Positions 43,410-53,335 of a DNA stretch of 64,000 nucleotides are shown here, piece after piece (positions within the stretch are counted from its first letter, which is position 1; each line of letters begins with the position of its first letter). A program made the translations under genes and the position numbers. Below the pieces are notes generated by a model, which was not told where the DNA came from, searched no databases, and worked only from the letters and a program-made list of their open reading frames with translations. This stretch comes from JAAZBV01 sp964460435 (GTDB lineage Bacteria; Desulfobacterota; DSM-4660; Desulfatiglandales; HGW-15), in assembly GCA_964460435.1 (NCBI GenBank), contig CAYWRH010000003.1:1-64000 (forward strand), written 5' to 3'.

Positions 43410-44915
43410 ATGTCTGAATTGCTTGAAATAAGGGGCTTGAGCAGGAGCTTTCCGGGTGTTAATGCCCTTGACGCTGTGGATTTCACCCTGAGGAGTGGTG
43501 AGATCCATGCGCTCATGGGCGAGAACGGGGCTGGAAAATCAACCCTGATTAAGGTGCTTACAGGCGTCCACAAAAAAGAGAGCGGCTCCATTAAACTGTC
43601 CGGCAAAGGGTTTGAGGCATCCTCCCCCATGGACGCTGCCCGTAAAGGGATCAGCACCGTATACCAGGAGATAAATCTGCTTCCCAATCTTTCTATAGCA
43701 GAAAATATCTATATAGGCCGCCAGCCCATGAAAGGCGCCAGGATTGACTGGAAAGCCATTAACATGAATGCCGGAGATGTTCTTGCCAGACTGGATCTTG
43801 AAATAGATGTAACTCTCCCCCTCTCCTCCTGCTCCACCGCTATCCAGCAGATGGTGGCAATTGCAAGGGCGCTTGATATCAGGGCAAAAATCCTGATACT
43901 GGATGAACCAACATCCAGCCTGGACATGGCAGAATGTAAAAACCTGTTCAGGATAATGAAGAGGCTTAAGGATGAGGGCATGGGCATCATCTTCATTACG
44001 CACTTTCTTGACCAGGTGTATGAGACATCCGACCGTATCACCGTCTTAAGGAACGGGCAGTTTATCGGTGAATACAAGACAGCAGAGCTTCCACGCTTCA
44101 AGCTGATATCAAAGATGCTGGGCAAAGAGCTGGAACAGGAGATGGTGTCGTCAGGCAAAAGACCGGGCGACAAATCTTCACGAAAAGAGCCCTTCATCAC
44201 CCTGAATAATGTGGAAGAAAAGGGCGTTATATCTCCGATTGATCTTGAGATTTGCGAAGGTGAGGTGCTCGGCCTTGCCGGTCTGCTCGGTTCAGGCCGC
44301 ACAGAGGTGGCAAAACTCATGTTCGGCATTAACAGGCCCACTTCAGGAACCATCATGATAGATAAACAACCTGTTGCCATTCACTCACCCAAGGATGCCA
44401 TATCTCATTCCATCGCATTTTGTCCTGAAGACAGAAAAACTGAAGGTATTATCCCGGATCTTACTGTAAGGGAGAATATTATTCTGCCTCTTCAGGCCAG
44501 AAGAGGTTTCTTCAGGGGAATATCCCGAAGGGAGCAGGATAGAATAACAGACCGTTATATAGAGCTGCTAAAGATAAAGGTATCTAGCAGGGAGCAGAAG
44601 GCCGGAACCCTGAGCGGCGGAAACCAGCAGAAGGTGATCCTTGCCCGCTGGATGGCCATGAACCCGCGTCTACTGATACTTGATGAACCAACGCGCGGCA
44701 TAGATGTAGGAGCAAAGGCAGAGATTGAAAAATTGATCTTCAGATTAATGGAGGAGGGTCGCAGCATACTCTTTATATCATCGGAGCTTGAAGAGATCGT
44801 TCATACATGCAGCCGTGTTGCAATACTGAAGGAGAGAAAAAAGGTGGGAGAGATATCTGGTGAAAACATATCTGAAGAGAAAATCATGACAGCGCTTGCG
44901 CAGGAAGGTACTTAA
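43410..44915 (+). CDS. Sugar ABC transporter ATP-binding protein, two domains (YtfR type)
   Basis: 501 residues, double-nucleotide-binding-domain subunit of CUT2 importers. The first domain has Walker A GENGAGKST, Walker B ILDEPTSSLD and a degenerate signature (SSCSTAIQQM). The second has the signature LSGGNQQK and Walker B ILDEPTRGIDVG, but its Walker A position reads LLGSGRTEVAK, as is usual for this family. It starts three bases after the binding-protein stop. Confidence 0.93.
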   Translation: MSELLEIRGLSRSFPGVNALDAVDFTLRSGEIHALMGENGAGKSTLIKVLTGVHKKESGSIKLSGKGFEASSPMDAARKGISTVYQEINLLPNLSIAENIYIGRQPMKGARIDWKAINMNAGDVLARLDLEIDVTLPLSSCSTAIQQMVAIARALDIRAKILILDEPTSSLDMAECKNLFRIMKRLKDEGMGIIFITHFLDQVYETSDRITVLRNGQFIGEYKTAELPRFKLISKMLGKELEQEMVSSGKRPGDKSSRKEPFITLNNVEEKGVISPIDLEICEGEVLGLAGLLGSGRTEVAKLMFGINRPTSGTIMIDKQPVAIHSPKDAISHSIAFCPEDRKTEGIIPDLTVRENIILPLQARRGFFRGISRREQDRITDRYIELLKIKVSSREQKAGTLSGGNQQKVILARWMAMNPRLLILDEPTRGIDVGAKAEIEKLIFRLMEEGRSILFISSELEEIVHTCSRVAILKERKKVGEISGENISEEKIMTALAQEGT

Positions 44916-44923
44916 GATAGATT

Positions 44924-45982
44924 ATGGGCACTGTAAAGAAAAAGATTTCTCTTATTAATCCAGTTTCCTCTGAACTGGGCATCATCTATCCCCTGCTGGC
45001 CTTTATAGCTATACTTTTGTTCAATCTTGTTTTCACAGAGGGGTTTTTCCACATTGAGATAAAGAACGGCCACCTCTTCGGTTCACTTATAGATATATTC
45101 AACAGGGGCGCGCCGGTCATACTTGTCACAATCGGTATGACTCTGGTTTATGCTACCGGCGGTGTTGACCTCTCTGTCGGGGCAATCATTGCTATATCAG
45201 GCGCCCTTGCAGCGCAGCTTATCCGGCCTGATTATGTTAAAGGCATCCTTGAATATGGTGATCAGACCTCTTTAATCACAGTGCTTCTTGTGCCCCTTGT
45301 CCTTTCTGTCATCCTTGGCCTCTGGAACGGCTTTCTTGTGGCCTACATAGGTGTGCAGCCCATCATCGCGACACTTATACTCATGACTGTGGGCAGGGGT
45401 ATAGCCCAGCTTATCACACACGGGCAGATCATTGTTTTTGAACACGCTTCATTCCAGTTCATAGGAAGCGGCTTCTTCCTGGGCCTCCCCTTTCCTGTTA
45501 TCATGGTGATTCTCCTCTTTGTTCTCACATGGGCGCTTACCAGAAAAACCACACTTGGTCTTTTCATTGAGGCATCAGGCGCAAATGGTCTTGCAAGCCG
45601 TTATATGGGCATACCCGTAAGGATGATAACAACCTTTACCTACGGGTTTTCCGGCTTCTGCGCTGGCCTCGCAGGATTGATCATTACAGCGGATATAAAG
45701 GCTGCGGATGCCAACAATGCAGGGATATTCATGGAACTTGACGCCATTGCTGCTGTTATTATCGGGGGGACAATAAACGGCGGACGTTTTTCAATGGCAG
45801 GCGCTGTAATCGGCGCCCTTATTATCCAGTCACTGACCACAACCATTATTACACGCGGTGTCCCGCCCCAGGTCGTTCTGGTGTTCAAGGCAGTAATAAT
45901 CATCATTGTTGCGCTGATCCAGTCTAGAAAGCTTCGTGACCAGCTCTCCCTTATTTTACATTCAGGAGACAGATCATCATGA
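44924..45982 (+). CDS. Sugar ABC transporter permease (YtfT type)
   Basis: 352 residues, about nine membrane helices. It carries the CUT2 permease signature GVDLSVGAIIAISGALAA and AAVIIGGTINGGRFSMAGAVIGA. It overlaps the next permease gene by four bases, so the two are translationally coupled and form a heterodimeric channel. Confidence 0.92.
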   Translation: MGTVKKKISLINPVSSELGIIYPLLAFIAILLFNLVFTEGFFHIEIKNGHLFGSLIDIFNRGAPVILVTIGMTLVYATGGVDLSVGAIIAISGALAAQLIRPDYVKGILEYGDQTSLITVLLVPLVLSVILGLWNGFLVAYIGVQPIIATLILMTVGRGIAQLITHGQIIVFEHASFQFIGSGFFLGLPFPVIMVILLFVLTWALTRKTTLGLFIEASGANGLASRYMGIPVRMITTFTYGFSGFCAGLAGLIITADIKAADANNAGIFMELDAIAAVIIGGTINGGRFSMAGAVIGALIIQSLTTTIITRGVPPQVVLVFKAVIIIIVALIQSRKLRDQLSLILHSGDRSS

Positions 45983-46965
45983 GATTCCGGCTGAGTCAGA
46001 AAAACATACCGATCCTTTCAACCTTTCTCGTATTCATACTGCTCTATGTCGCTGGCGCATTTGCATACAAAGGTTTTTTTTCTCTCAGGGTTTTCATTAA
46101 CCTTTTTATAGATAATGCATTTGTCGGCATCATTGCGGTTGGGATGACCTTTGTTATCATATCAGGAGGTATTGATCTTTCTGTCGGCGCCCTTGTTGCA
46201 TTTACCGGCGTGTTGAGCGCCAACCTGCTTTCACATACAGAGATGCCGCCATTTATGGTTATTATTATCTGTCTCTTCTGCGGTGCAGCGCTGGGCTTTT
46301 GCATGGGATGCCTGATACACCTTCTTGAAATGCCGCCGTTTCTTGTAACCCTTGTGGGTATGTTCCTTGCCCGGGGGCTATCATTCGTGATAAGCCTTGA
46401 CTCTGTGCCCATCCGCAATGAACTGTTTCTTGCTATCTCAAAGGCATCTATTCCTCTGGGAAGTGGAATCAAGATGCCTCTCTATGCAGTCAGCTTTATT
46501 ATAATGGCCATTCTTGGCGCATATATCCTGCACTATACACGTTTCGGCAGAAATATTTATGCCATTGGGGACAATGAGAAATCGGCTATCCTCATGGGGC
46601 TTCCTGTTGGAAAGACCAAAATCCTTATATACACCATTAACAGCACCATCTGTGCAGCAGGCGGGCTGGTCTATTCCCTCTATACCCTCGCAGGATATCC
46701 GCTTGCAGGGACAGGGCTTGAACTGGATGTAATTACCGCCGTTGTTATCGGCGGAACCCTTTTAACAGGCGGAGTGGGCTTTATAGAGGGGACTGTAATA
46801 GGTGTCATGATACTGGGGCTCATCCAGACAATCATCACATTTCAGGGAAACCTGAGCACCTGGTGGACAAAGGTCTTTATCGGTATCCTTCTGTGCATCT
46901 TTATCCTTTTGCAGCGATATCTTACAGCAGGAAAGATTAAATCCATTAAAAGGGACAATCAGTAA
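45979..46965 (+). CDS. Sugar ABC transporter permease (YjfF type)
   Basis: 328 residues, about nine membrane helices, with GGIDLSVGALVAFTGVLSA and TAVVIGGTLLTGGVG. It is the second permease of the YtfQRT-YjfF-like importer and the last gene of the arabinose operon; an inverted repeat follows. Confidence 0.92.
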   Translation: MRFRLSQKNIPILSTFLVFILLYVAGAFAYKGFFSLRVFINLFIDNAFVGIIAVGMTFVIISGGIDLSVGALVAFTGVLSANLLSHTEMPPFMVIIICLFCGAALGFCMGCLIHLLEMPPFLVTLVGMFLARGLSFVISLDSVPIRNELFLAISKASIPLGSGIKMPLYAVSFIIMAILGAYILHYTRFGRNIYAIGDNEKSAILMGLPVGKTKILIYTINSTICAAGGLVYSLYTLAGYPLAGTGLELDVITAVVIGGTLLTGGVGFIEGTVIGVMILGLIQTIITFQGNLSTWWTKVFIGILLCIFILLQRYLTAGKIKSIKRDNQ

Positions 46966-46992
46966 TAAAACAGTAAGAATAATCCACAAAAA

Positions 46993-47030
46993 ACAAAGGC
47001 AGTTAAGATAAAACCATTAACTGCCTTTGT
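46993..47030 (+). terminator. Inverted repeat ending the arabinose operon
   Basis: ACAAAGGCAGTTAA and TTAACTGCCTTTGT pair perfectly over 14 bp with a 10-base loop. The T run is short, so termination may be partial or bidirectional. Confidence 0.65.
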
Positions 47031-47145
47031 ATTACAGGATATCTTATTCAACTATCAAAATTGAAAAGAGAATAATCATCTTTTCAAATATTGCTTGACT
47101 CCATGCCTTATTTAAGCCTTGAATTGTGCAGACCCAGCGCTTCTG

Positions 47146-48489
47146 CTAGCGTCCGGCGCCAGGCATTCCACCGCCTCCAAAGCCGCCCATGCCGCCTCCC
47201 AGGCTGCGTTTCAGTTTTAGTTCATTGCCGGAAAGGGTTCCTGTCCATTTCATGGTAAAACTCTGTTCCCCCATCTTGCGTTCATAGGAAAAGGAGATAT
47301 TGTCTCCCTCTATTGTTCCATCCTTAATTTCAATTGCCCCGGGCATTTGGCTATTCTCGATGGTGCCTGTGAGTTTTGAACCATCTACCTTGAAATCAAA
47401 CTTCAAGTTGTTGTCACCATCCTTTGCGATCCATTTGCCTGCAATCCCCTTTGATGAGTTGCTGCCATTCTCTCTTGTTGCAGTAAACTCGGAATTGATT
47501 CCGCCACCCGGTGCGCCTGCCCCTGGCATAGGGCCGCGGCCCATGCCAGGCATCCCCATGCCCATGCTGACCGGCTGGGTGCCGTCATAAGTTCCGATAG
47601 AGGGCGGGGGTGTGACTGATCCAGCGGGTTTGAAAAGCATCTGGGCGAACAGATACAGATTATTATCCCATACCGGAACCTCATGCACACCAGAATCAAG
47701 ATACCATACATGGTCAATTTTTGCCTCATCCAGGGCCTTATGGAGGTTAAAGCTTCCGGTGATCAGGTTATCCTTGTCTCCGCAGCCTATCCAGAGCAGG
47801 CTCAGCTTTTCTTTGGCATTCTTAATCTTGGGGACAAGAACACTTGGCGGCTGAAGGTTGGGTGCAGAGGAGAAGCCTCCTACCCAGGCAAATTTATCGA
47901 TGTTGTTTATTCCGAAATTAAGACCCTGCCCGCCTCCCATTGAAAGGCCTGTCAAAGCCCTGTGATCCCTGTCGGTATATACAGAATAGTGTGATTCAAT
48001 ATAGGGCATCAGGTCATTCAGCAGATCCGGCTCCAGGTTGGCGTAGTAATTGAAGTCGGCCATAAAATTGGTTGAGGGAGGCTCGGCTGTGGCCCGACCG
48101 TTAGGCATTACAATGATCATTGGCACAGCCTTTTTATCAGCAATCAGATTGTCAAGGATTTTATTGGCTGAGCAGAGGGTTGTCCAGTGGGTCTCATTGC
48201 CTCCGATCCCGTGCATCAGGTAGAGAACAGGGTATTTCTTGCCAGGATCATAGTCTGGTGGCGTGTAGACAACCGCCTTGCGATCCACACCTATGCTCTT
48301 TGAATTGTAGGTTATAGTTTCCAGCTTCCCTTTAGGGATATCCTGCCTGATTTTATTAAAGCCCTCCGGCGCGTGACCCGGCAGGGCAATGGCTGCAAAG
48401 GCTGCACTGCTCCCCGTTGTCTGGAACAAAAGAGACATGATCAGGCAGCTAAACAAAAACCCATAATAAAACTTCATTGATCTTTTCAT
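47146..48489 (-). CDS. CE1-type (feruloyl/acetyl) esterase with extra C-terminal domain
   Basis: 447 residues, GGAGG box before the ATG. Signal peptide about 1-33. Residues ~50-275 are an Esterase-D/CE1 alpha/beta hydrolase: YLMHGIGGNETHW, nucleophile Ser183 in GLSMGGG, acid in GCGDKDNLI and His in GVHEVPVW. This is the feruloyl/acetylxylan esterase type. A Gly/Met/Pro-rich linker (~295-325) and a ~100-residue beta domain (SKGIAGKWIAKDGDN...MKWTGTLSGNELKLKR) follow, ending in a Gly-rich tail. It is transcribed toward the arabinose operon and may free ferulate from arabinose side chains. Confidence 0.87.
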   Translation of the reverse strand: MKRSMKFYYGFLFSCLIMSLLFQTTGSSAAFAAIALPGHAPEGFNKIRQDIPKGKLETITYNSKSIGVDRKAVVYTPPDYDPGKKYPVLYLMHGIGGNETHWTTLCSANKILDNLIADKKAVPMIIVMPNGRATAEPPSTNFMADFNYYANLEPDLLNDLMPYIESHYSVYTDRDHRALTGLSMGGGQGLNFGINNIDKFAWVGGFSSAPNLQPPSVLVPKIKNAKEKLSLLWIGCGDKDNLITGSFNLHKALDEAKIDHVWYLDSGVHEVPVWDNNLYLFAQMLFKPAGSVTPPPSIGTYDGTQPVSMGMGMPGMGRGPMPGAGAPGGGINSEFTATRENGSNSSKGIAGKWIAKDGDNNLKFDFKVDGSKLTGTIENSQMPGAIEIKDGTIEGDNISFSYERKMGEQSFTMKWTGTLSGNELKLKRSLGGGMGGFGGGGMPGAGR

Positions 48490-48615
48490 GGAAAACCTCC
48501 TTAAGTGACTGGTTAATATGATGATTGATCGAATATATCAAAACCCAGAAAAATTTGAGGGCTTTTATAAGTAATTCCTATTTCCGCAATCTGTTCTTGC
48601 AAAAAAGGCAACTAA

Positions 48616-48631
48616 TGTATACAAGTATACA
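48616..48631. promoter_or_regulatory. GntR-like operator palindrome upstream of the MFS gene
   Basis: TGTATAC-AA-GTATACA, 7-bp perfect arms, 51 bases before the preferred start of the MFS gene. Its TGTATAC half-sites resemble those bound by GntR/FadR-family regulators. No such regulator is encoded in the window. Confidence 0.5.
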
Positions 48632-48682
48632 AAAGACCAAATTGTGTCAATAAAATTAAACCTGGCAAAAAGGAGTTATTCC

Positions 48683-49942
48683 TTGAAGAACTCAAAAACG
48701 GCTGTGCCGGTTACGATATGGAACCGTAATTTTATCTGCATATTGCTGATATCCTTTTTACTCTCAATTTCACATTTTTCAATAAACCCCCTTATTGCCT
48801 CCTATGCCCTTCATCTGGGGGCCAATGCCCATATTATGGGTCTTCTGACAGGTCTTTTTTTTGGCGTCGCCTTTTCAATGCGACCGGTATCAGGCCCTCT
48901 TCTTACCAAATTTGACAAACGAAAACTTATGATAATGGTTTTCTTTATCGGTGGAGTGGCAAATATCGGTTATGCACTCTTTAACAGCATATCAGCCTTT
49001 ATCGCATTCAGGCTTCTTCACGGCCTTCAGTACGCACTTGTAGGAACCCTTACGATGACCATGGCAGGGGACAACATCCCCAGAGACAAAATGGGTTCAG
49101 GAATGGGTGTTTACGGCCTCAGTTCATCGCTGAGCATGGCAATAGCGCCGAGTTTGGGAATAGGTATTCTGCACCTTGGCACTCATTTAAAAAATGAAGG
49201 CCTCGGCTTTACATTCGTTTTTCTTTTTGCAGCGGCTATCTCCTTTCTGGCTCTCATTCCGGGTCTTCTCCTTTTGCCTGATAAAAAGACAAAAGAAGAT
49301 CTATTAAGCACAGGGGCATGGTATAAAAATATAGTCTCCGTTCATGCGATTCCCATGGCTGTGGTTATGTTTTTTATTTATATGGGGTGGTCATTATACA
49401 ATGTATACATTGTTGAGTATGCAAAAGAGCTGGGGATATCAGGGATAAGCTCATTTTATACTGTGCTGGCAATAGTCCTTGTGGTTGCAAGACCGGCAAG
49501 CGGTTATCTGACAGACCGGTTCGGGCTAACCCGTATTCTTTTTCCGGGCCTTATAATAATGGCCCTTTCATATATAATAATAGGATATGCTAAAACAATC
49601 GGCGTAATGCTCATTGGGGCAGCTGTTGCCTCTGCAGGGTTCGGCGCATTTCAGCCTGCCCTCTATTCCATGTGCATGCTTTCCGAAACACCCTTAAAGA
49701 GAGGCGTTGCCAGCAATACCCTATATATAGGCATAGATGTTAGTCTTTTTCTGGGGCCTATTTTAGGAAGCATGGTGTATGATATGTATAACTACTCTGT
49801 CATGTTTAGGTCAGCTTCACTGGTGATATTGATGGCGCTTGTTGTATTTTTTCTGATCCTGCCATCATATTACCGCAGGCGAAGAGAGCTGGAAAAGATG
49901 GATATGAAACAGGCTCCGCCCATCTTGTCCAAATATGATTAG
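48683..49942 (+). CDS. Major facilitator superfamily transporter
   Basis: 419 residues from the TTG at 48683, seven bases after AAGGAG; a GTG at 48644 in the same frame has no box and lies close to the operator. Twelve membrane helices with MFS loops between helices 2-3 (RPVSGPLLTKFDKRKLM) and 8-9 (RPASGYLTDRFGLTR). It exports or imports an unknown small molecule. It opens the redox cluster at 50060-60761 but is separated from it by 117 bases containing a repeat remnant. Confidence 0.85.
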   Translation: MKNSKTAVPVTIWNRNFICILLISFLLSISHFSINPLIASYALHLGANAHIMGLLTGLFFGVAFSMRPVSGPLLTKFDKRKLMIMVFFIGGVANIGYALFNSISAFIAFRLLHGLQYALVGTLTMTMAGDNIPRDKMGSGMGVYGLSSSLSMAIAPSLGIGILHLGTHLKNEGLGFTFVFLFAAAISFLALIPGLLLLPDKKTKEDLLSTGAWYKNIVSVHAIPMAVVMFFIYMGWSLYNVYIVEYAKELGISGISSFYTVLAIVLVVARPASGYLTDRFGLTRILFPGLIIMALSYIIIGYAKTIGVMLIGAAVASAGFGAFQPALYSMCMLSETPLKRGVASNTLYIGIDVSLFLGPILGSMVYDMYNYSVMFRSASLVILMALVVFFLILPSYYRRRRELEKMDMKQAPPILSKYD

Positions 49943-49977
49943 CACGGGAAAACATGGTTATGGAATGTTTGAATTAT

Positions 49978-50010
49978 GGCGCAAGGCTCAGGGCACAAGG
50001 CACAGGGTTG
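49978..50010. repeat. Low-complexity GGCACAAGG-type intergenic repeat remnant
   Basis: A stretch rich in the reiterated units GCAAGG, CTCAGGGCACAAGG and CACAGGG, resembling dispersed intergenic repeats seen in many bacterial genomes. Copy number in this genome cannot be seen from one window. Confidence 0.35.
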
Positions 50011-50059
50011 TCCCTGCAGCTATTTGGTATCGTACAAAAATAAGAAGGAGGATTTATAA

Positions 50060-51016
50060 ATGAAATGTATAGTAATCTACTACTCATGGACAGGAAACAC
50101 AAAACAGATCGCATCAGCAATACACTCAGGTATTAAGGAGATCTTTGATGAATGTGATATTATCTCCATGAAGGAGGTGGATATCAATAAATTAAGAGAA
50201 TACGATCTGATTGGTCTGGGTTCCTTTGTGCAGAGTTTTAGGGAGCCTGCTCCTGTAACTGAATTTGTAGATGCCATGCCTGATATGACCGGCAAATATG
50301 GCTTTACCTTCTGTACGCACGGCACATGCGCAGGTAGCTACATAGAAAGGATGGTAAAAGGGCTAAGGGGTAAGGGTCTTAAAGTTACCGGGTGGAATGA
50401 CTGGTATGGCAGCGGTTTTATACCTCTCATGCCAAAACCATATTATACTGATGGACATCCGGACCAGATTGACCTTGATGAGGCTAAAGAGTTCGGAAAG
50501 GAGATAGCGCAGCGCAGCCTCAGGATAGCCAGAGGAGAGACCCAGCTTATGCCTGAACTACCTGAAAGGGAGGAATACGACAGGCTTTATGGCGAACTGA
50601 TGGACCTTGGCGGTAGGGAGCAGATGGCAGATATGGCAAAATTGAAACCGGTGTATAATCCTGAAAAGTGTCTTTATCCGAAATGTTCAAAATGCATGGA
50701 TAACTGCCCCACCAGAAGCATTGATCTGACCGATTCTCCAAAAATCAACTACAATACATGCGGCCCCTGCATGGTCTTTTTATGCGAGCAGCTCTGCCCG
50801 ACAGGCGCAATGGAGGTAAACTGGGATATAGCGGATAATATCATGAACACAATGACATCCATCTTTAAAAGGCTTGCCGAGCCAATGGAGAAATACAGGG
50901 AGCTCCGCCGTTTCAGAAGCCTTATAACAGCGGAAGAAGGTAGCGGCACCCCTTTATACAGGAAACAAAGACGCCCAAAGCTTGTTATCCGTGATGGTGT
51001 GATGAGAGAGAGCTGA
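50060..51016 (+). CDS. Flavodoxin-ferredoxin fusion (EFR1-like electron carrier)
   Basis: 318 residues, AGAAGGAGG box upstream. Residues 1-160 are a flavodoxin domain with the FMN phosphate loop YSWTGNTKQIA and the FCTHGTCAGS loop. Residues ~205-260 hold two cysteine-rich Fe-S motifs (CLYPKCSKCMDNCPTRSI and CGPCMVFLCEQLCPTGA), unusually spaced compared with classical 2[4Fe-4S] ferredoxins. The role is probably to move electrons between a low-potential donor and the AprA-like flavoprotein encoded 60 bases downstream. Confidence 0.82.
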   Translation: MKCIVIYYSWTGNTKQIASAIHSGIKEIFDECDIISMKEVDINKLREYDLIGLGSFVQSFREPAPVTEFVDAMPDMTGKYGFTFCTHGTCAGSYIERMVKGLRGKGLKVTGWNDWYGSGFIPLMPKPYYTDGHPDQIDLDEAKEFGKEIAQRSLRIARGETQLMPELPEREEYDRLYGELMDLGGREQMADMAKLKPVYNPEKCLYPKCSKCMDNCPTRSIDLTDSPKINYNTCGPCMVFLCEQLCPTGAMEVNWDIADNIMNTMTSIFKRLAEPMEKYRELRRFRSLITAEEGSGTPLYRKQRRPKLVIRDGVMRES

Positions 51017-51075
51017 TAAGCAGGGGTTACAAGCAGGAGAGAAATGTATGCTATAATCGTTATGGGAGGTTTAAT

Positions 51076-53007
51076 ATGACTAACTGGCATGATTTTGTTA
51101 ACAGGGAAGGAACAACCCCCTCCTGGGCTTACCCGGTTGACTATGAAAAAGAAAATCAGATAGAGACAGATGTCCTGGTTATTGGCGGTGGTATTGCCGG
51201 ATGCTGGGCAGCGATCAGCGCAGCGAGAAAGGGAGTCAGGGTGGCGCTTGTGGAGAAGGGTGATACGGTAAGGAGCGGAGCAGGCGGGCCCGGCTGCGAC
51301 CACTGGGGCCAGTGCCCGGCCAACCCCCATTCAAAGGTCGACCCGGATGAATGGGCGAAAATATTAGCTGAACATCCGGGAACAATGGCGGAGATACCTA
51401 AGGATATGCCTGAAATTTCCTACGGAAACGGCATAGCAAGCCAGATCCAGTGCCGGGAGAGCTATGATACCCTTCTTGAGATGGAGCAGATGGGCGGGCA
51501 GATAAGGGATATTCATGACGAGTATGTAGGGGCTGAGGGCAGATATGATGATACCAAATTTATGATCTCACCACGCACCAGCCCCAATCATGCCAATGAG
51601 ATAGTTATACGCATCTGGGGCACCACATTCAAACCTGCCTTAAAAAAGGAGTGCCAGAGGCTGGGAGTAAAGATCTTTGACCGGGTCATGGTCACAAGCC
51701 TCTTGACCGAGAACGGCGAGCAGGGTGCAAGGGTTATAGGCGCAACCGGCTTTAATAACCGCACGGGTGAGTTCATGATTTTCAAATCAAAGGCCTCTGT
51801 GCTTGCTGCTGCAGGCGATTTCTACATGTGGATGCTTAACACAGAGCATGCCGGCTGCCGTCAATTTCGTTCCAGAAATGCAACCGGCGATGGCCTTGCC
51901 ATGGCCTGGAAGGCAGGCGCAGAGCTAGTCTTGATGGAAAAAACCGTGCCTCTCATGCTGGGCACAGGATACAAGCATAACTGGTATGGCGGCGCAGGAG
52001 ACGCAAGTTATGAAAATCTTCAGCTTGTAGATGCCAACGGTAAAAAACTACCCTGGCCCACACAGGGCTGGGCGGATGGGGGGGCAATGTTCCCGCCTCC
52101 TGATGTTATGGCCGCCATCCGAAAGGGTATTAGTAATGGTGAATGGGCGCTTCCATTTTATGGTGATTTCCCTGCCATGCCTGATATTGAGCGGCGTACA
52201 ACATGGGATCTCATGCTGGGGCAGGAATCGACGACAAAGATTATTACAAGTACCTATGAAAGGGCCGGATTTGATCCGTCCAGACATCTCCTTCAAAACT
52301 ATGCCTTTATCGAAGGAGAGAATCACTCCCAGTGGCGGACTGCAAGGGGTGGCGGGCCGATAGTGGACTGGAATCTCAAGACAACCCTGGACGGCCTCTA
52401 TGCTGCCGGGGAACAGCTCTTTTCATTCGGCGATCACAGCTTTGCAGCCACGACCGGCAGGTATGCGGGCCGCAAGGCAGCAGATTATGCGAATCAGACT
52501 GGCCAGCCCAAAATATGCAGGGAACAGGTCGATCTTGAAAAGGCCCGTGTCTATGCGCCGGTTAAACGCACTGGCGGCATCGAATGGAAGGAGCTGAACG
52601 CAGGTATTGCAAGGACAATGCAGTATTTCTGCAGTGAATACAAGACAGAGCTCCTTTTAAACATGGGTCTTGACACGCTTAAGGAGATAGAAGAGGTGTT
52701 TGTACCCAGGCTATACGCCCTTGACCCGCATAAACTGATGCGAAGCATTGAAGACTTAAGCATGCTTGCCCATGCACAAATGGTGCTGCACGCCTCCCTG
52801 GCCCGCAAGGCAAGCAGCAGGGTTCTCAATTTTTACAGGATAGATTACCCCGAGATTGACCCGAAGGAATGGTCAAAGTTTATTACAATAAAGCAGGAGA
52901 ACGGCAAGGTCAAAACAGGCGAGATGCCCTTAAGATACTGGGGTGACATGAAGATAAATTACGAGTCATATAACAGGGATTATAAAGGGGTCTATAAAGC
53001 CAGATAA
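51076..53007 (+). CDS. AprA-like FAD-dependent oxidoreductase
   Basis: 643 residues of the fumarate reductase/APS-reductase alpha class. N-terminal FAD fold VLVIGGGIAGCWAAISAARKG, then TVRSGAGGPGCDHWGQC, and a C-terminal FAD closing loop LYAAGEQLFSFGDHSFAATTGRYAGRKAADYA. It is paired with an AprB-like ferredoxin, as in adenylylsulfate reductase. It is not called aprA: there is no sat, qmo or dsr gene nearby, and the family includes many uncharacterised reductases. No signal peptide, so it is cytosolic. Its partner gene starts 11 bases after its stop. Confidence 0.84.
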   Translation: MTNWHDFVNREGTTPSWAYPVDYEKENQIETDVLVIGGGIAGCWAAISAARKGVRVALVEKGDTVRSGAGGPGCDHWGQCPANPHSKVDPDEWAKILAEHPGTMAEIPKDMPEISYGNGIASQIQCRESYDTLLEMEQMGGQIRDIHDEYVGAEGRYDDTKFMISPRTSPNHANEIVIRIWGTTFKPALKKECQRLGVKIFDRVMVTSLLTENGEQGARVIGATGFNNRTGEFMIFKSKASVLAAAGDFYMWMLNTEHAGCRQFRSRNATGDGLAMAWKAGAELVLMEKTVPLMLGTGYKHNWYGGAGDASYENLQLVDANGKKLPWPTQGWADGGAMFPPPDVMAAIRKGISNGEWALPFYGDFPAMPDIERRTTWDLMLGQESTTKIITSTYERAGFDPSRHLLQNYAFIEGENHSQWRTARGGGPIVDWNLKTTLDGLYAAGEQLFSFGDHSFAATTGRYAGRKAADYANQTGQPKICREQVDLEKARVYAPVKRTGGIEWKELNAGIARTMQYFCSEYKTELLLNMGLDTLKEIEEVFVPRLYALDPHKLMRSIEDLSMLAHAQMVLHASLARKASSRVLNFYRIDYPEIDPKEWSKFITIKQENGKVKTGEMPLRYWGDMKINYESYNRDYKGVYKAR

Positions 53008-53017
53008 GGAGATCATC

Positions 53018-53335
53018 ATGACACAGAAAAAACTGAATGCCTTACCCAATATTATTACACCGAACACACAGGTCATATTCAACCCTGATATATGTATCGG
53101 ATGCAACCTATGTGTCGAGGTCTGCCAGGTGGATGTATACATGCCCAATCCTGTGAAAGGGAAACCGCCAATCATCCTTCATCCTGATGAATGCTGGTAT
53201 TGCGGATGCTGCGTCACGGATTGCCCGTGTCCGGGTGCAATTAATTTCAACTGGCCCTTGCAGCAGAGAGGTTCATGGAAAGACAAAGTTACAGGCAAGG
53301 TGTACAGGGATAATGTGGCGTTTCCAATTCAATGA
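53018..53335 (+). CDS. AprB-like 2[4Fe-4S] ferredoxin subunit
   Basis: 105 residues. Two Fe-S motifs: CIGCNLCVEVCQVDVY (about residues 26-42) and CWYCGCCVTDCPCPGAI (about 61-77). The CWYCGCC pattern preceded by HPDE resembles AprB, and the C-terminal tail (NFNWPLQQRGSWKD...) could wrap the flavoprotein as the AprB tail wraps AprA. Its TGA overlaps the ATG of a 39-codon frame (ATGA at 53332). Confidence 0.85.
   Translation: MTQKKLNALPNIITPNTQVIFNPDICIGCNLCVEVCQVDVYMPNPVKGKPPIILHPDECWYCGCCVTDCPCPGAINFNWPLQQRGSWKDKVTGKVYRDNVAFPIQ

Noticed and set aside
48644..48682. GTG start giving a longer MFS protein
   Set aside because: No ribosome binding site at the GTG; an AAGGAG box sits seven bases before the TTG at 48683.
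51076..53335. Genuine adenylylsulfate reductase (aprAB)
   Set aside because: The resemblance is at the level of fold and cysteine pattern; no sat, qmo or dsr genes are near and the catalytic residues could not be confirmed.
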